Position numbers and translations under genes: made by a program. A DNA stretch of 45,985 bases from an uncultured Bacilli bacterium (GTDB taxonomy: Bacteria; Bacillota_I; Bacilli_A; RF39; UBA660): NCBI GenBank assembly GCA_934101625.1, contig CAKORV010000005.1, positions 1-45,985 on the forward strand. The letters run 5' to 3'. The notes under the pieces are model-generated. The model made no database searches. It worked only from the letters and a program-made list of their open reading frames with translations, and was not told the DNA's origin. Of the stretch, positions 1 to 8,304 are shown one piece after another. The first letter of the stretch is position 1; each line of letters starts with the position of its first letter.

Positions 1-150
1 TTTTCTATCTGTACTATCAAAATCACTATATATTTTACTTAAATCATTTATAAGATTAGTCTTAGTTGATGTATCAACCATATCTGCATTTAATAAACTA
101 AAACTAAATATCACTAATAAACTAAAAATATATTTAATAAACTTTTTCAT
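1..150 (-). CDS. N-terminus of an exported protein (cut by window edge)
   Basis: Fifty codons are visible before the gene runs off the left edge. The start begins MKKFIKYIFSLLVIFSFS, a basic stretch followed by a hydrophobic core, i.e. a signal peptide or N-terminal membrane anchor. A mature region rich in Ser/Asp/Thr follows. An AGGGTG ribosome binding site lies 4 bases upstream of the ATG at 150. Too little is present to name a family. Confidence 0.7.
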   Translation of the reverse strand, partial: MKKFIKYIFSLLVIFSFSLLNADMVDTSTKTNLINDLSKIYSDFDSTDRK

Positions 151-181
151 ATAACACCCTCTTATCATCTATTCTAATATA

Positions 182-210
182 ATTTTACTATTTAAAAAAA
201 ACTAAGTCAA
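182..210 (-). promoter_or_regulatory. Vegetative promoter of the exported-protein gene
   Basis: Reading leftwards: -35 TTGACT (205-210), a 17-bp spacer, and -10 TAAAAT (182-187). The start codon is about 30 bases downstream. A second candidate further upstream has -35 TTGACA at 302-307 followed by TAAAGT. Confidence 0.6.
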
Positions 211-389
211 GAACAACCTAAATATTAGAAACTAATTATAAGAAAATTTAAATTCATTTCATTTTTCCCTTAATTCAACTTTATCACATAGTATATATGT
301 TTGTCAATAACTTGTTTGTTTTTTTATAAAATAAAAAAGTCTAAGTATCACTTAAACTCTTCTATACATATACTAAATTAGGAGTCTAT

Positions 390-587
390 ATGAATAAATT
401 TAATGAAATTAAAAATTTATATAAAACTAATAAGAAGTTATTCAACACTATACTTCTAATAGTTAACATTGTTTTAATATTTTGGCAATCAATATTTTCG
501 TTAATATCTCCATCAAGATCAAATGTATTTTTACTTTTAATACTTATAACATCTTTACTTTATCAAATAATTAAAGATGGTTCTTAA
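390..587 (+). CDS. Small membrane protein, 65 aa
   Basis: It is preceded by a TTAGGAG ribosome binding site and begins with a short polar, Lys/Asn-rich segment. Two hydrophobic helices follow, at about residues 18-38 and 45-60, separated by a short Ser/Pro/Arg turn, and the C-terminus is polar. This fits a two-helix inner-membrane protein. I recognise no family. Its last 17 bases overlap the convergent YsxE-like gene, and I see no clear terminator between them, so the two transcripts may interfere. Confidence 0.6.
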   Translation: MNKFNEIKNLYKTNKKLFNTILLIVNIVLIFWQSIFSLISPSRSNVFLLLILITSLLYQIIKDGS

Positions 588-1413
588 TAAAATCATTAGT
601 TCTATACATATAATCTATAAATAATTTAGTATTTCTTACATTATTAAATTCATTATCAGTTTTTTCTAACTTTTTAGGCATACTTATCATTATAAAAAAT
701 AGTTTTAATTCTTCTTTAGTTAATTTAAAAGTATCATTATACACTTTAAACATAGACTTAAAATCTATGTTTTTATATTCATTTTTGTATAATTTATATA
801 TATCTAAGACGGGTGTATCAACCATATAATTTTCCCAACCTGTAAGTAAATCCTTATCACTTCTTAAAAAATTATCTTTTCTCAAATTATTATGCACTAC
901 ACTAACTCTTTCTTTAGTTTTATCTTTAACTAAGTTATACCAAGCATTAAGTTCTTTTTCTATGTAAAACAAACTAGAATTAACTATAGAATAATTTCTA
1001 ACAAATAAATAATTACTTGGAGACATATATGTTTCAATATCAGCCTCACTTATATACTTTTCATAATAGTCTTTTAAATAGTCTATATTATCTATTAAAG
1101 TATTATAAATATCTTTATATTTAAGTCTACTTACATCATTATAATATGTTGTTTTATAGTGTAAATCAGCAATTGTTCTAATAAAGTCTTCATCATCATT
1201 TTGGTTAAAATATTTCTTTTCATTATAGTATTCATATTCTACATCATTTCTAGTTTCTTTTTCTATGTTAGGATAACATAAGAAATTTCTTCTATTTAAA
1301 TAGTCAAATAAACTATTCATATCCTTACTTTTCTTTTTAATAACAACTTTTTTGTCTTCAGTTTCTATAATTTTTACATTTCCCTTGATTGTTATTTTAT
1401 TAATTTTTTTCAT
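571..1413 (-). CDS. YsxE/CotS-like spore-coat kinase-fold protein
   Basis: This 280-aa protein has the layout of the CotS/YsxE branch of the aminoglycoside-phosphotransferase fold. A catalytic-loop-like segment, VVHNNLRKDNFL, lies near residue 173 and a WENYMVDTPVLDIYKLYK segment follows, matching the family's HGDLxxxNxL ... DWE ... DPxxDL pattern. The catalytic Asp of HGD is replaced by Asn and the metal-binding Asp of DWE is missing, so kinase activity is doubtful. The start overlaps the end of the SpoVID-like gene by 14 bases, suggesting translational coupling. In B. subtilis ysxE directly follows spoVID, and YsxE is recruited to the coat through SpoVID. The neighbour relationship supports the call more strongly than the sequence alone. 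Confidence 0.7.
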   Translation of the reverse strand: MKKINKITIKGNVKIIETEDKKVVIKKKSKDMNSLFDYLNRRNFLCYPNIEKETRNDVEYEYYNEKKYFNQNDDEDFIRTIADLHYKTTYYNDVSRLKYKDIYNTLIDNIDYLKDYYEKYISEADIETYMSPSNYLFVRNYSIVNSSLFYIEKELNAWYNLVKDKTKERVSVVHNNLRKDNFLRSDKDLLTGWENYMVDTPVLDIYKLYKNEYKNIDFKSMFKVYNDTFKLTKEELKLFFIMISMPKKLEKTDNEFNNVRNTKLFIDYMYRTNDFIKNHL

Positions 1414-2086
1414 TTTCTAAACAAGGAATAACTATTTTATCTCCAATTTTTATATTTTCTACATCATTGTATTCTTTAATGTCATTAATTTTAACATTAT
1501 ATTTAATCATAATGCTTTCTAAAGTATCTTCTTCTCTCATAATATAAACCTTAAATTTATTATATCCACTTTCAGGCATAACATCCAATACTTTATTAAT
1601 TGTTTCTTCTTTATCTAACTTATCATCAAGCATTAATTCATTATGATATTCTTCTTTGATAGGTTCTTTCTCTTCGTTTATATTTTCAAGCATTTCATTA
1701 ATACTATTCACTTCTTCCCCCTTATTTAACTCTTCATCTACAAATTCACTAGTATGTTCATCAATAGTTAATTCTTCATAATCCATACTTAATGCCATCT
1801 TTAAATGAAGAATATCTTTTTCAACAGAATAACTAAAATCACTTATAGTAATATCAATAGTATCCTTATCAATCATACTAGATAAAGCAATAGTAAATGG
1901 TATAGTATAAGAAAATTCCTCAGTAGTTATACTAGATTTGGTTACTTTATACTCTCCCACTAAATCAAAATAGCCTTCAATAGTATCATCAAGTATTTTA
2001 TAATCATGTGTTAAAGAAATATTAGTAATTTCTGCTACGAAGGTTTTCATAATACAATCTTTTTTAAATTCAATAATATTATTCAT
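1400..2086 (-). CDS. SpoVID/SipL-like spore coat morphogenetic protein
   Basis: The 228-aa protein has two parts joined by an acidic Glu/Asp/Asn linker (about residues 110-165). The N-terminal beta-rich domain contains IEGYFDLVGEYKV, like the N-terminal region of SpoVID and SipL. The C-terminal 45 residues form a LysM repeat (VYIMREEDTLESIMIKYNV ... IKIGDKIVIP). In SpoVID the LysM region lies at the C-terminus and the N-terminal domain binds SpoIVA during coat encasement. The B. subtilis protein is about 575 aa, so this is a minimal version. AAAGGAGTG precedes the ATG, but that site lies inside a hairpin (2092-2126). Confidence 0.75.
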   Translation of the reverse strand: MNNIIEFKKDCIMKTFVAEITNISLTHDYKILDDTIEGYFDLVGEYKVTKSSITTEEFSYTIPFTIALSSMIDKDTIDITISDFSYSVEKDILHLKMALSMDYEELTIDEHTSEFVDEELNKGEEVNSINEMLENINEEKEPIKEEYHNELMLDDKLDKEETINKVLDVMPESGYNKFKVYIMREEDTLESIMIKYNVKINDIKEYNDVENIKIGDKIVIPCLENEKN

Positions 2087-2091
2087 AATAA

Positions 2092-2126
2092 AACACTCCT
2101 TTCATTTAAATATATGTTGGAGTGTT
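2092..2126 (-). promoter_or_regulatory. Hairpin sequestering the SpoVID-like gene's RBS
   Basis: AACACTCC and GGAGTGTT form a perfect 8-bp inverted repeat around a 19-base loop. The downstream arm contains the GGAG of the ribosome binding site. It could be a translational switch, or a weak terminator for the gene ending at 2137, since TTTTATT follows the stem. Confidence 0.5.
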
Positions 2127-2136
2127 AATTTAATAC

Positions 2137-2397
2137 CTATCTTTTTAATAATTTTTTATATGGAGTTTCATAAATAGAAACGTATCCTTCTTGTTCTAAT
2201 TCATCTATAATTTCTTGTTTCCAAATACCATACTCATCTAATTTAATAAGTCTAGAATACATATCATCTAAAATACAATAAGTTCTGATTCTTCTTAAAT
2301 TATCAAATGAAACATATTCTTCATAAAAGTATCCTTTTATTTTATTATCTTTACCATAAATCATTTTGATCCATCTAGTTCTTGGCTTATCTCTCAT
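2137..2397 (-). CDS. Conserved-looking hypothetical protein, 86 aa
   Basis: A small soluble protein beginning MRDKPRTRWIKMIYG, rich in Tyr, Arg, Lys and Glu, with no signal peptide or membrane helix. I chose the start at 2397 because AGGGGG sits just upstream; an ATG further upstream would lie deep inside lon without a ribosome binding site. It overlaps the last 11 bases of lon, so it is translated from the lon message. I do not recognise the family, and a link with Lon is only positional. Confidence 0.65.
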   Translation of the reverse strand: MRDKPRTRWIKMIYGKDNKIKGYFYEEYVSFDNLRRIRTYCILDDMYSRLIKLDEYGIWKQEIIDELEQEGYVSIYETPYKKLLKR

Positions 2398-4723
2398 CTT
2401 TATTCCCCCTTTTGAATAGATAATCAAATATTTCTTTATAATTATCTACGAAAATAAATTTAATTTTGTTTTTTATTACAGGTTCTAATTTTACCACATT
2501 TCTTTTATTTTCGCAAGATAAAAAGATAATATTAATATTGTTTTTAACCGCTGCATAACATTTTTCTCTAATTGCGCCTACGGGAAGTACATCACCTAAA
2601 AGTGTTATTTCCCCGGTCATGGATACGTTATTAGGTATTTTTTTATCAAGTAAATAACTTAGGATTGTTGTAGTAATAATAGTGCCCGCACTAGGTCCAT
2701 CTTTTGGTATCGCACCTTCTCTAAAATTTAAATGAATAGTTTTATTAAATTTAGATGGTTCTATATTAAAATACTCTTGATTTGATTTAATATAACTTAA
2801 AGATATTTTGATACTTTCTTTTAAAACATCTCCTAAACTACCACTTGTAATAAATTCTTCTTTACCAGGATAACTAGTTACTTCAATCTCTAATATAGAT
2901 CCACCATATGCATTCGCAGCAAGTCCTTTAGATAAACCAACTCTACTTTTAGTATTTCTTGTAGGTAAATACTTAACAGTACTCAAATACTTTACTAAAT
3001 CTTTTTCTTTAATTTCAATATTAGATAATTTACTATTATTAATTTTACTCTCAGTAATAACCTTCCTAATAATTTTATTTAAAAGTCTTTCTAATTCTCT
3101 TACTCCACTTTCTTTAGTATAACCATCTATAATCTTATAAATAACATTATCACTTATATTTATATTAACATTATTTATACCATTTTTATCTTTAACTCTT
3201 TCTAATAAATAAGATTTAACTATATTTACTTTCTCATAATCAAGATATGCATCTAAATATATAATTTCTAATCTATCTTGTAAAACTGGTGGAATAAGTT
3301 CAATATCATTCGCTGTTAATATCCAAGTTACATTATTTAAATTTACTTTTTCTTCTATATAATTATCTATAAAACTGGAATTTTGATTAGAATCAAGTAA
3401 ATCTAATAATGCGCTCGCAGGATCTCCTTTATAATCTTTACTAAGTTTATCAACTTCATCTAGCAATATAACTGGATTCATACTACCTGATTTAATTAAA
3501 GATGTAATTATTTTACCAGGACTACTTCCTATATATGTTCTTCTGTGTCCAATAAGTTCTGCTGGATCATTTATTCCACCAAGACTAATTTTAATAAAGT
3601 TTTTATTTAAACATTTTGCAATACTTTCAGCTAATGTTGTTTTACCAACTCCTGGAGGCCCTACTAAACACACTATTGGACTTGTTGTTCTTTTATTATT
3701 AAGTTTTACTGCTATATACTCAATAATTCTTTCTTTAGCTTTATTAAGTCCATAATGTGTCTTATCTAATTTATTTTTAATGGTCATTAGATTACTTTCA
3801 TCTCTAGTTAAAGTTCCCCATGGAATAGATATTAAATAATCTACGTAGCTTCTAATGACTGCTATCTCAGGACTAGCATCAGGTGTAACACTAAATCTTT
3901 CTAATTCAGAATTAATTCTTTTTTTAATATCATCATTTATAAAAGGGTTTTTAAGTTTTTCATTTATTTTATCAATATATTCAGTCTTACTATCTTTTTC
4001 ACCAAGCTCTTTTCTTATGATTTTAATCTTTTCTTTAAGAATCATATCTTTCTGCATTTCATCTAAATCATTCTTAAGTTCTATATCTATTTTATTTTCT
4101 AGTTCTATAGTTGCAAGTTCTATATTAATTTCTTTGATTAGTTTCTTAGCACGACTCTTTCTACTAAAATCTAATGCAAAATTAAGTCTCTTTTCATAAG
4201 ATAATGGTAAAAAATTAGCAACTATATCAGTAAGTTTTTCTAAATCGTTAGTACTTTTAATTTGATTAAGTATAGAATTTGATATATATGGATTAACACT
4301 AATAAATTTTTCTAATTGTCCAATTAATTTTCTAAGTAAAGCAGTTTCTTCAATATCATCATAATCATCTTCTTTAACATTAGTAATTATACTTTCTAAA
4401 ATATTCTTTTCATTAGAATAATTTACATAATTAAGTACTTTAACACGTTTAATACCACTTAATACAACCTTTACATTTCCATTAGGAGCATCAATTCTTG
4501 TTTTAATTTTAGCAATTACTCCAACTTTTGGTAAATCAGTAGTATCTGGATTTTCTTCTAAATCGTTTATTGGAGTTACAATTAAAACTTGGTTATCATG
4601 ATATTCTCTAGCTATATCAATTACTTTAATTGTAATATTATTATTAAGTTCTATTCTTGCATCTCCAAGTGGCAATATTACTAGACCTTTAAGTAGTATA
4701 ACCGGTAAATTACTTTTAATCAT
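2387..4723 (-). CDS. lon: ATP-dependent protease Lon
   Basis: A 778-aa protein with the full Lon order. The N-terminal substrate-binding domain starts LPVILLKGLVILPLGDARIE. The AAA+ module has Walker A GPPGVGKTTL (about residue 355) and Walker B ILLDEVDKL. The C-terminal Ser-Lys protease domain has its serine in DGPSAG (about 677) and its lysine in REKCYAA (about 720). Lon degrades unfolded and regulatory proteins in the cytoplasm. The start at 4723 has a GGAGGCGAT ribosome binding site and matches the family; 13 extra upstream codons would include that site. In B. subtilis lonA lies in the same general region as spoVID-ysxE. Confidence 0.97.
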   Translation of the reverse strand: MIKSNLPVILLKGLVILPLGDARIELNNNITIKVIDIAREYHDNQVLIVTPINDLEENPDTTDLPKVGVIAKIKTRIDAPNGNVKVVLSGIKRVKVLNYVNYSNEKNILESIITNVKEDDYDDIEETALLRKLIGQLEKFISVNPYISNSILNQIKSTNDLEKLTDIVANFLPLSYEKRLNFALDFSRKSRAKKLIKEINIELATIELENKIDIELKNDLDEMQKDMILKEKIKIIRKELGEKDSKTEYIDKINEKLKNPFINDDIKKRINSELERFSVTPDASPEIAVIRSYVDYLISIPWGTLTRDESNLMTIKNKLDKTHYGLNKAKERIIEYIAVKLNNKRTTSPIVCLVGPPGVGKTTLAESIAKCLNKNFIKISLGGINDPAELIGHRRTYIGSSPGKIITSLIKSGSMNPVILLDEVDKLSKDYKGDPASALLDLLDSNQNSSFIDNYIEEKVNLNNVTWILTANDIELIPPVLQDRLEIIYLDAYLDYEKVNIVKSYLLERVKDKNGINNVNINISDNVIYKIIDGYTKESGVRELERLLNKIIRKVITESKINNSKLSNIEIKEKDLVKYLSTVKYLPTRNTKSRVGLSKGLAANAYGGSILEIEVTSYPGKEEFITSGSLGDVLKESIKISLSYIKSNQEYFNIEPSKFNKTIHLNFREGAIPKDGPSAGTIITTTILSYLLDKKIPNNVSMTGEITLLGDVLPVGAIREKCYAAVKNNINIIFLSCENKRNVVKLEPVIKNKIKFIFVDNYKEIFDYLFKRGNKDER

Positions 4724-4745
4724 AATATCGCCTCCATGGCTAATT

Positions 4746-4774
4746 ATTATAAGTTTTTTCACACGATTTGTCTA
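4746..4774 (-). promoter_or_regulatory. lon promoter
   Basis: -35 TAGACA (4769-4774), a 17-bp spacer, and a perfect -10 TATAAT (4746-4751), 22 bases ahead of the lon ATG. No CtsR or CIRCE-like operator is visible. Confidence 0.7.
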
Positions 4775-4775
4775 T

Positions 4776-4815
4776 ACAAAAAATAAGTTTTTGAAATAAT
4801 TTTCTCAAACTTATT
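4776..4815 (-). terminator. Terminator after queA and the surface-gene remnant
   Basis: AATAAGTTT pairs with AAACTTATT around an AT-rich loop, and the minus-strand stem is followed by TTTTTTG. It sits just beyond the stop codon of the gene remnant at 4830 and just before the lon promoter. Confidence 0.65.
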
Positions 4816-4829
4816 TTATTAAGTACAAT

Positions 4830-4931
4830 TTAACAAGTACTGCCTTCGTAATCAACTACATATGGTTCATCTGGGGTACCAATACCTGATTTTATGTTAA
4901 CACATGAAGATAGACTTAAGGCTGGCTTCAC
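4830..4931 (-). pseudogene. C-terminal remnant of a DUF6273-type surface protein
   Basis: This frame reads VKPALSLSSCVNIKSG, then GIGTPDEPYVVDYEGSTC and a stop. It matches the extreme C-terminus of the intact protein at 10525-12207, which reads VRPVLSLSSCVKIKSG then DGTYNNPYVINYDNSCN. Only the last 33 codons remain. The frame is closed upstream by a TAG and there is no start. The local GC content is higher than in the surroundings. It is most likely the scar of a lost third paralog, or a leftover of recombination. Confidence 0.8.
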
Positions 4932-5006
4932 CTACTTTATTCGTTACTTTTTAAGGTCAGCATTACCTACTTTATTAGTTGCCATTTAAGGTTGGTTTCA
5001 TCTACT
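4915..5006 (-). repeat. Three tandem 35-bp repeats between queA stop and surface-gene remnant
   Basis: On the minus strand three units start AGTAGATGAAACCAACCTTA (ending 5006), AGTAGGTAATGCTGACCTTA (ending 4971) and AGTAGGTGAAGCCAGCCTTA (ending 4936). The period is exactly 35 bases; the third unit is partial and runs into the remnant. The first unit begins at the queA stop codon. Units differ at several positions, so the duplication is not fresh. Confidence 0.75.
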
Positions 5007-6054
5007 TCTTTATATCATTTGTTATAAACATTGCATCCCCAAAAGAGAAAAATCTATAATTACTTTCAGTAGCATGTTTATATGCATTCATAATATTATC
5101 TCTTCCTGCTAGGGCAGACACTAACATTACTAAAGTGCTTTTAGGTAAATGAAAATTAGTTATTAAAGCATCTATCCCTTTAAATTCATATCCAGGATAT
5201 ATAAATATATTAGTGCTTTCACTACATTCTTTAAATACACCATATTTACTTATTACACTTTCAATAGTTCTAGTACTAGTAGTACCAACTGCTATAATCC
5301 TTCTATTTTCTTCTTTAGCCTTATTAAGTATATTAGCAGTTTCTTCACTCATTTTATACATTTCACTATGCATATTATGCTCTAATACATTATCTGTATT
5401 AACTGGTCTAAATGTACCTAATCCTACATGTAATGTAACATACGTTACAATTATACCTTTATTTTCCAATTTATTAAGTAATTCTTTAGTAAAATGTAAT
5501 CCCGCTGTTGGAGCAGCAGCAGAACCTGGATTCTTAGCATAAACTGTTTGATATCTATCTTGTTCTTTTAATTTTTCATGTATATAAGGTGGTAATGGCA
5601 TAGTACCTAACTTATCTAATATTTCATATAAAATACCATCATAAATTAATTTAACTAAAACTATACCCTCTTCTTTCTTTTCAATAACTCTAGCTTTTAA
5701 TTCACCATTACCAAAAACAATAATATCATCTATATGTAATCTCTTTTGTGGTCTAGATAAGCATTCCCATATATCTCCTTCAATATCTTTTAGTAATAAA
5801 AGTTCTATTACAGCTTTAGTAACTTCTTTATAGCCAATTATTCTAGCAGGTATAACTTTAGTATCATTAAGTACTAAAACATCTCCTTCTTTTAAATAAT
5901 CTCCAATATTTGAAAATACATCATCTTTGTATTCTCCACTATTCTTATCTAATACTAATAACTTAGAACTACTTCTATCTTTTAATGGTGTCTGCGCTAT
6001 TAAAGATTCATCTAAAGGATAATCATAATAATTTAAATCATATATTTTTTCCAT
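5002..6054 (-). CDS. queA: S-adenosylmethionine:tRNA ribosyltransferase-isomerase QueA
   Basis: A 350-aa protein of the usual QueA length. It transfers the ribosyl part of SAM to 7-aminomethyl-7-deazaguanine in tRNA, giving epoxyqueuosine at the wobble base. Recognisable segments are FDYPLDESLIAQ-like near the N-terminus (here YYDYPLDESLIAQTPL), VLNDTKVIPARI, PGSAAAPTAGLHFT, and the C-terminal NFHLPKSTLVMLVSALAG. No other queuosine gene is in the window. The start overlaps the end of the upstream membrane-protein gene by 17 bases. Confidence 0.97.
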   Translation of the reverse strand: MEKIYDLNYYDYPLDESLIAQTPLKDRSSSKLLVLDKNSGEYKDDVFSNIGDYLKEGDVLVLNDTKVIPARIIGYKEVTKAVIELLLLKDIEGDIWECLSRPQKRLHIDDIIVFGNGELKARVIEKKEEGIVLVKLIYDGILYEILDKLGTMPLPPYIHEKLKEQDRYQTVYAKNPGSAAAPTAGLHFTKELLNKLENKGIIVTYVTLHVGLGTFRPVNTDNVLEHNMHSEMYKMSEETANILNKAKEENRRIIAVGTTSTRTIESVISKYGVFKECSESTNIFIYPGYEFKGIDALITNFHLPKSTLVMLVSALAGRDNIMNAYKHATESNYRFFSFGDAMFITNDIKK

Positions 6055-6628
6055 ATATACCCCTTTCTAATCTTTTATTCATTTCTTTTTCTTTTAAATG
6101 TAAACTATCAAACTCATTAATAATATCAAAATTATATATAGATAAATCACTATATAATTTAAAAAATTCTTTTTTTAATTCTTTATTACTATTTATAACA
6201 CTTTCAATTTCTTCTTTTAAACTATTAGTAAATATATGACTACTTTTAAAATCATCTATTTTATATTTAAGATCTTTAGATAATATAGTTATTTTATAAC
6301 TATATTTATATATAAATATTATTAGAGCAATCATATAAATTGAATGTGTAGTTGAATATAGTATTGTTTCTATTTTATTATTATTTATATATTTATCTAT
6401 AGTTTTAGTTGTTTTGTAGTTTACTCCAGTTAATAATAATACACTTAGTACAAGAGATATTATTTTATTCTTTATATTTCTTTTTCTATTTTTTATTTCT
6501 TGATGTTTTTTTATTAATTCTTCATTACATTCTCTTGTCTCATTTAGTAGTGCTTCTTCTTCTATTAAACTATATTTATATTTAATTAACAAATTATCTA
6601 ACCTATCTTCAGGTTTTATCTCACACAT
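6038..6628 (-). CDS. Two-helix membrane protein with coiled-coil ends, 196 aa
   Basis: The first 50 residues are charged and helical (Glu/Lys/Asn-rich). A hydrophobic helix follows at about residues 52-68, a polar loop, a second helix at about 90-108, and a long Lys/Glu-rich helical C-terminal region to the end. It is therefore an integral membrane protein with both tails probably cytoplasmic. AAGGAAGGA precedes the ATG. It overlaps queA and lies after iscU's terminator, so it may have its own promoter. I recognise no family. Confidence 0.6.
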   Translation of the reverse strand: MCEIKPEDRLDNLLIKYKYSLIEEEALLNETRECNEELIKKHQEIKNRKRNIKNKIISLVLSVLLLTGVNYKTTKTIDKYINNNKIETILYSTTHSIYMIALIIFIYKYSYKITILSKDLKYKIDDFKSSHIFTNSLKEEIESVINSNKELKKEFFKLYSDLSIYNFDIINEFDSLHLKEKEMNKRLERGIYGKNI

Positions 6629-6680
6629 AGTATATCCTTCCTTTGGTTAGATGATTATATCACTAATTACCAAAATATAC

Positions 6681-6708
6681 AAGAAAAACTAGATGTAAAG
6701 TCTAGTTT
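6681..6708 (-). terminator. Terminator of the isc operon
   Basis: AAACTAGA and TCTAGTTT form an 8-bp stem around TTTACA-type loop sequence, followed on the minus strand by TTCTTG. The iscU stop codon TAG lies inside the first arm. The U-tract is short, so termination may be partial. Confidence 0.6.
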
Positions 6709-7127
6709 TCTCCTTCATGTATATCACTTTTTGGTTTTTGTAATCCTTCGATTGTTATGTTATTTTTTTCGGCATAATCCCAAAGAGCAGCGTGTATTGC
6801 TTCTTCAGCTAATAAACTACAATGTATTTTTACTGGAGGAAGTCCATCTAATGCTTCCATTACAGTTTTATTTGTAATTTCTAATGCTTCTTCAATTGTT
6901 TTACCAATTATTAATTCTGTAGCCATTGAACTGGTTGCTATAGCGGCACCACATCCAAAAGTTTTAAACTTAGCATCTTTAATAACATGATTATCATCAA
7001 TATCTAAGTATATTCTCATTATATCTCCACACTTTGCATTTCCTACTGTACCAACAGCACTAGCATTTTCTATTTCTCCAACGTTTCTAGGATTAGCAAA
7101 GTGATCCATTACTTTTTCACTATACAT
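6702..7127 (-). CDS. iscU: Fe-S cluster assembly scaffold IscU/NifU-like
   Basis: A 141-aa scaffold protein on which [2Fe-2S] clusters are built from sulfur supplied by the adjacent desulfurase. Three conserved cysteines are visible in AKCGDIM (about 33), TFGCGAAIATSS (about 58) and VKIHCSLLAEEAI (about 102). The motif spacing, with KCGD and HCS, fits the IscU/NifU N-domain type rather than SufU. It lies one base after iscS, so the two are co-translated. There is no hscA, hscB or fdx nearby, which suggests a two-gene ISC pathway as in other compact Firmicutes. Confidence 0.93.
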   Translation of the reverse strand: MYSEKVMDHFANPRNVGEIENASAVGTVGNAKCGDIMRIYLDIDDNHVIKDAKFKTFGCGAAIATSSMATELIIGKTIEEALEITNKTVMEALDGLPPVKIHCSLLAEEAIHAALWDYAEKNNITIEGLQKPKSDIHEGEN

Positions 7128-7128
7128 A

Positions 7129-8304
7129 TTATTTACCTTCTTTCTTTATATAGTCTTCATAAAGTGGACTCATATTTCTTAAGTATTCTATTATTTCTTT
7201 TAAGTTATCTACTAAATAGTCTATCTCTTCTTTAGTATTTTCTTCATTTATACTTATTCTTAAAGAACCATGCGCTATTTCATGAGGTAATCCTATCGCA
7301 AGTAATACATGACTTGGATCTAGACTTCCACTTGTACAAGCACTTCCACTTGATGCACATATTCCTTTAGCGTCTAATCTTAAAAGCATACCTTCTCCTT
7401 CAATGAATCTAAAACTGAAGTTAACGTTACCAGGTAATCTATGTTCTTTACTACCATTAAGTTTAGCATAAGGTATTTCATTTTCAATTCTATTCATTAA
7501 GTAATTTCTTAGGTTGGTAACATATTCATTATTTTTATCCATATTTTCAAATTTAAGTTCTACTGCTTTTTTAAATCCCATAATAAGTGGTGCATTAGTA
7601 GTACCAGCTCTTTTACCTTTTTCTTGCATACCACCATGAATTAATGGGCTTATCATTAAACCTTTTCTAACGTATAAGAAACCTATTCCCTTAGGACCAT
7701 GTAACTTATGAGCACTAGTACTTAATAAGTCTATATTCATTTCTTTAACATCTATTTTCATATTACCATATGCTTGAACTGCATCTGTATGGAATAGTAC
7801 ATTATGTTTCTTACAAATCTCACCTATTTCTTTAATAGGCTCTATAGTACCTATTTCATTATTCGCAGACATAATACTAACTAATATAGTATCTTCTCTA
7901 ATAGAACTTTCTAATTCTTCTAAGTTAATTAATCCATCTTCATTTACATTTAAATATGTAATTTCATAACCAAGACCTTCTAAATACTTACATGTTTCTA
8001 ATACTGCATGATGTTCTATTTTAGATGTAATTATATGTTTACCCTTTCCACTTTTAAGTGATGCTATACTTTTAATAGCCCAGTTATCAGACTCACTACC
8101 ACCACTTGTAAAGTAAATTTCTTTACTTTCTGCATTTATAGAATTAGCAATTATTTCTCTTGCTGTTTCTACATCTTTATTTATACTCCTTGATGGAGAA
8201 TATATACTACTAGGATTTTCAAATCTATCTATGAAATAAGGCATCATTTCATCTAATACTTCTTTTTTCATTCTAGTAGTTGCTGCATTATCTAAATATA
8301 TCAT
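7129..8304 (-). CDS. iscS: Cysteine desulfurase IscS/NifS
   Basis: A 391-aa PLP enzyme of class V that takes sulfur from cysteine to form a persulfide. The PLP lysine is in STSAHKLHGPKGIGFLYV (about residue 200). The catalytic cysteine is in SSGSACTSGSLDPSHVL (about 323), whose length matches the flexible IscS-type loop rather than the SufS type. It opens with YLDNAATTRMK, the usual N-terminus. Its ATG overlaps the stop of the upstream ArsR-type regulator (ATGA overlap), so regulator, iscS and iscU form one operon. Confidence 0.95.
   Translation of the reverse strand: MIYLDNAATTRMKKEVLDEMMPYFIDRFENPSSIYSPSRSINKDVETAREIIANSINAESKEIYFTSGGSESDNWAIKSIASLKSGKGKHIITSKIEHHAVLETCKYLEGLGYEITYLNVNEDGLINLEELESSIREDTILVSIMSANNEIGTIEPIKEIGEICKKHNVLFHTDAVQAYGNMKIDVKEMNIDLLSTSAHKLHGPKGIGFLYVRKGLMISPLIHGGMQEKGKRAGTTNAPLIMGFKKAVELKFENMDKNNEYVTNLRNYLMNRIENEIPYAKLNGSKEHRLPGNVNFSFRFIEGEGMLLRLDAKGICASSGSACTSGSLDPSHVLLAIGLPHEIAHGSLRISINEENTKEEIDYLVDNLKEIIEYLRNMSPLYEDYIKKEGK

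Noticed and set aside
3855..4199. Plus-strand 114-codon open frame inside lon
   Set aside because: It is antisense to a highly conserved protein, rich in Ser/Ile/Phe as expected from AT-rich shadow frames, and has no ribosome binding site.
4915..5006. CRISPR array at the 35-bp repeats
   Set aside because: The units are directly adjacent with no unique spacers and vary internally, so they are plain tandem repeats.
5213..5542. Plus-strand open frame inside queA
   Set aside because: Antisense shadow of a conserved coding region without a start signal.
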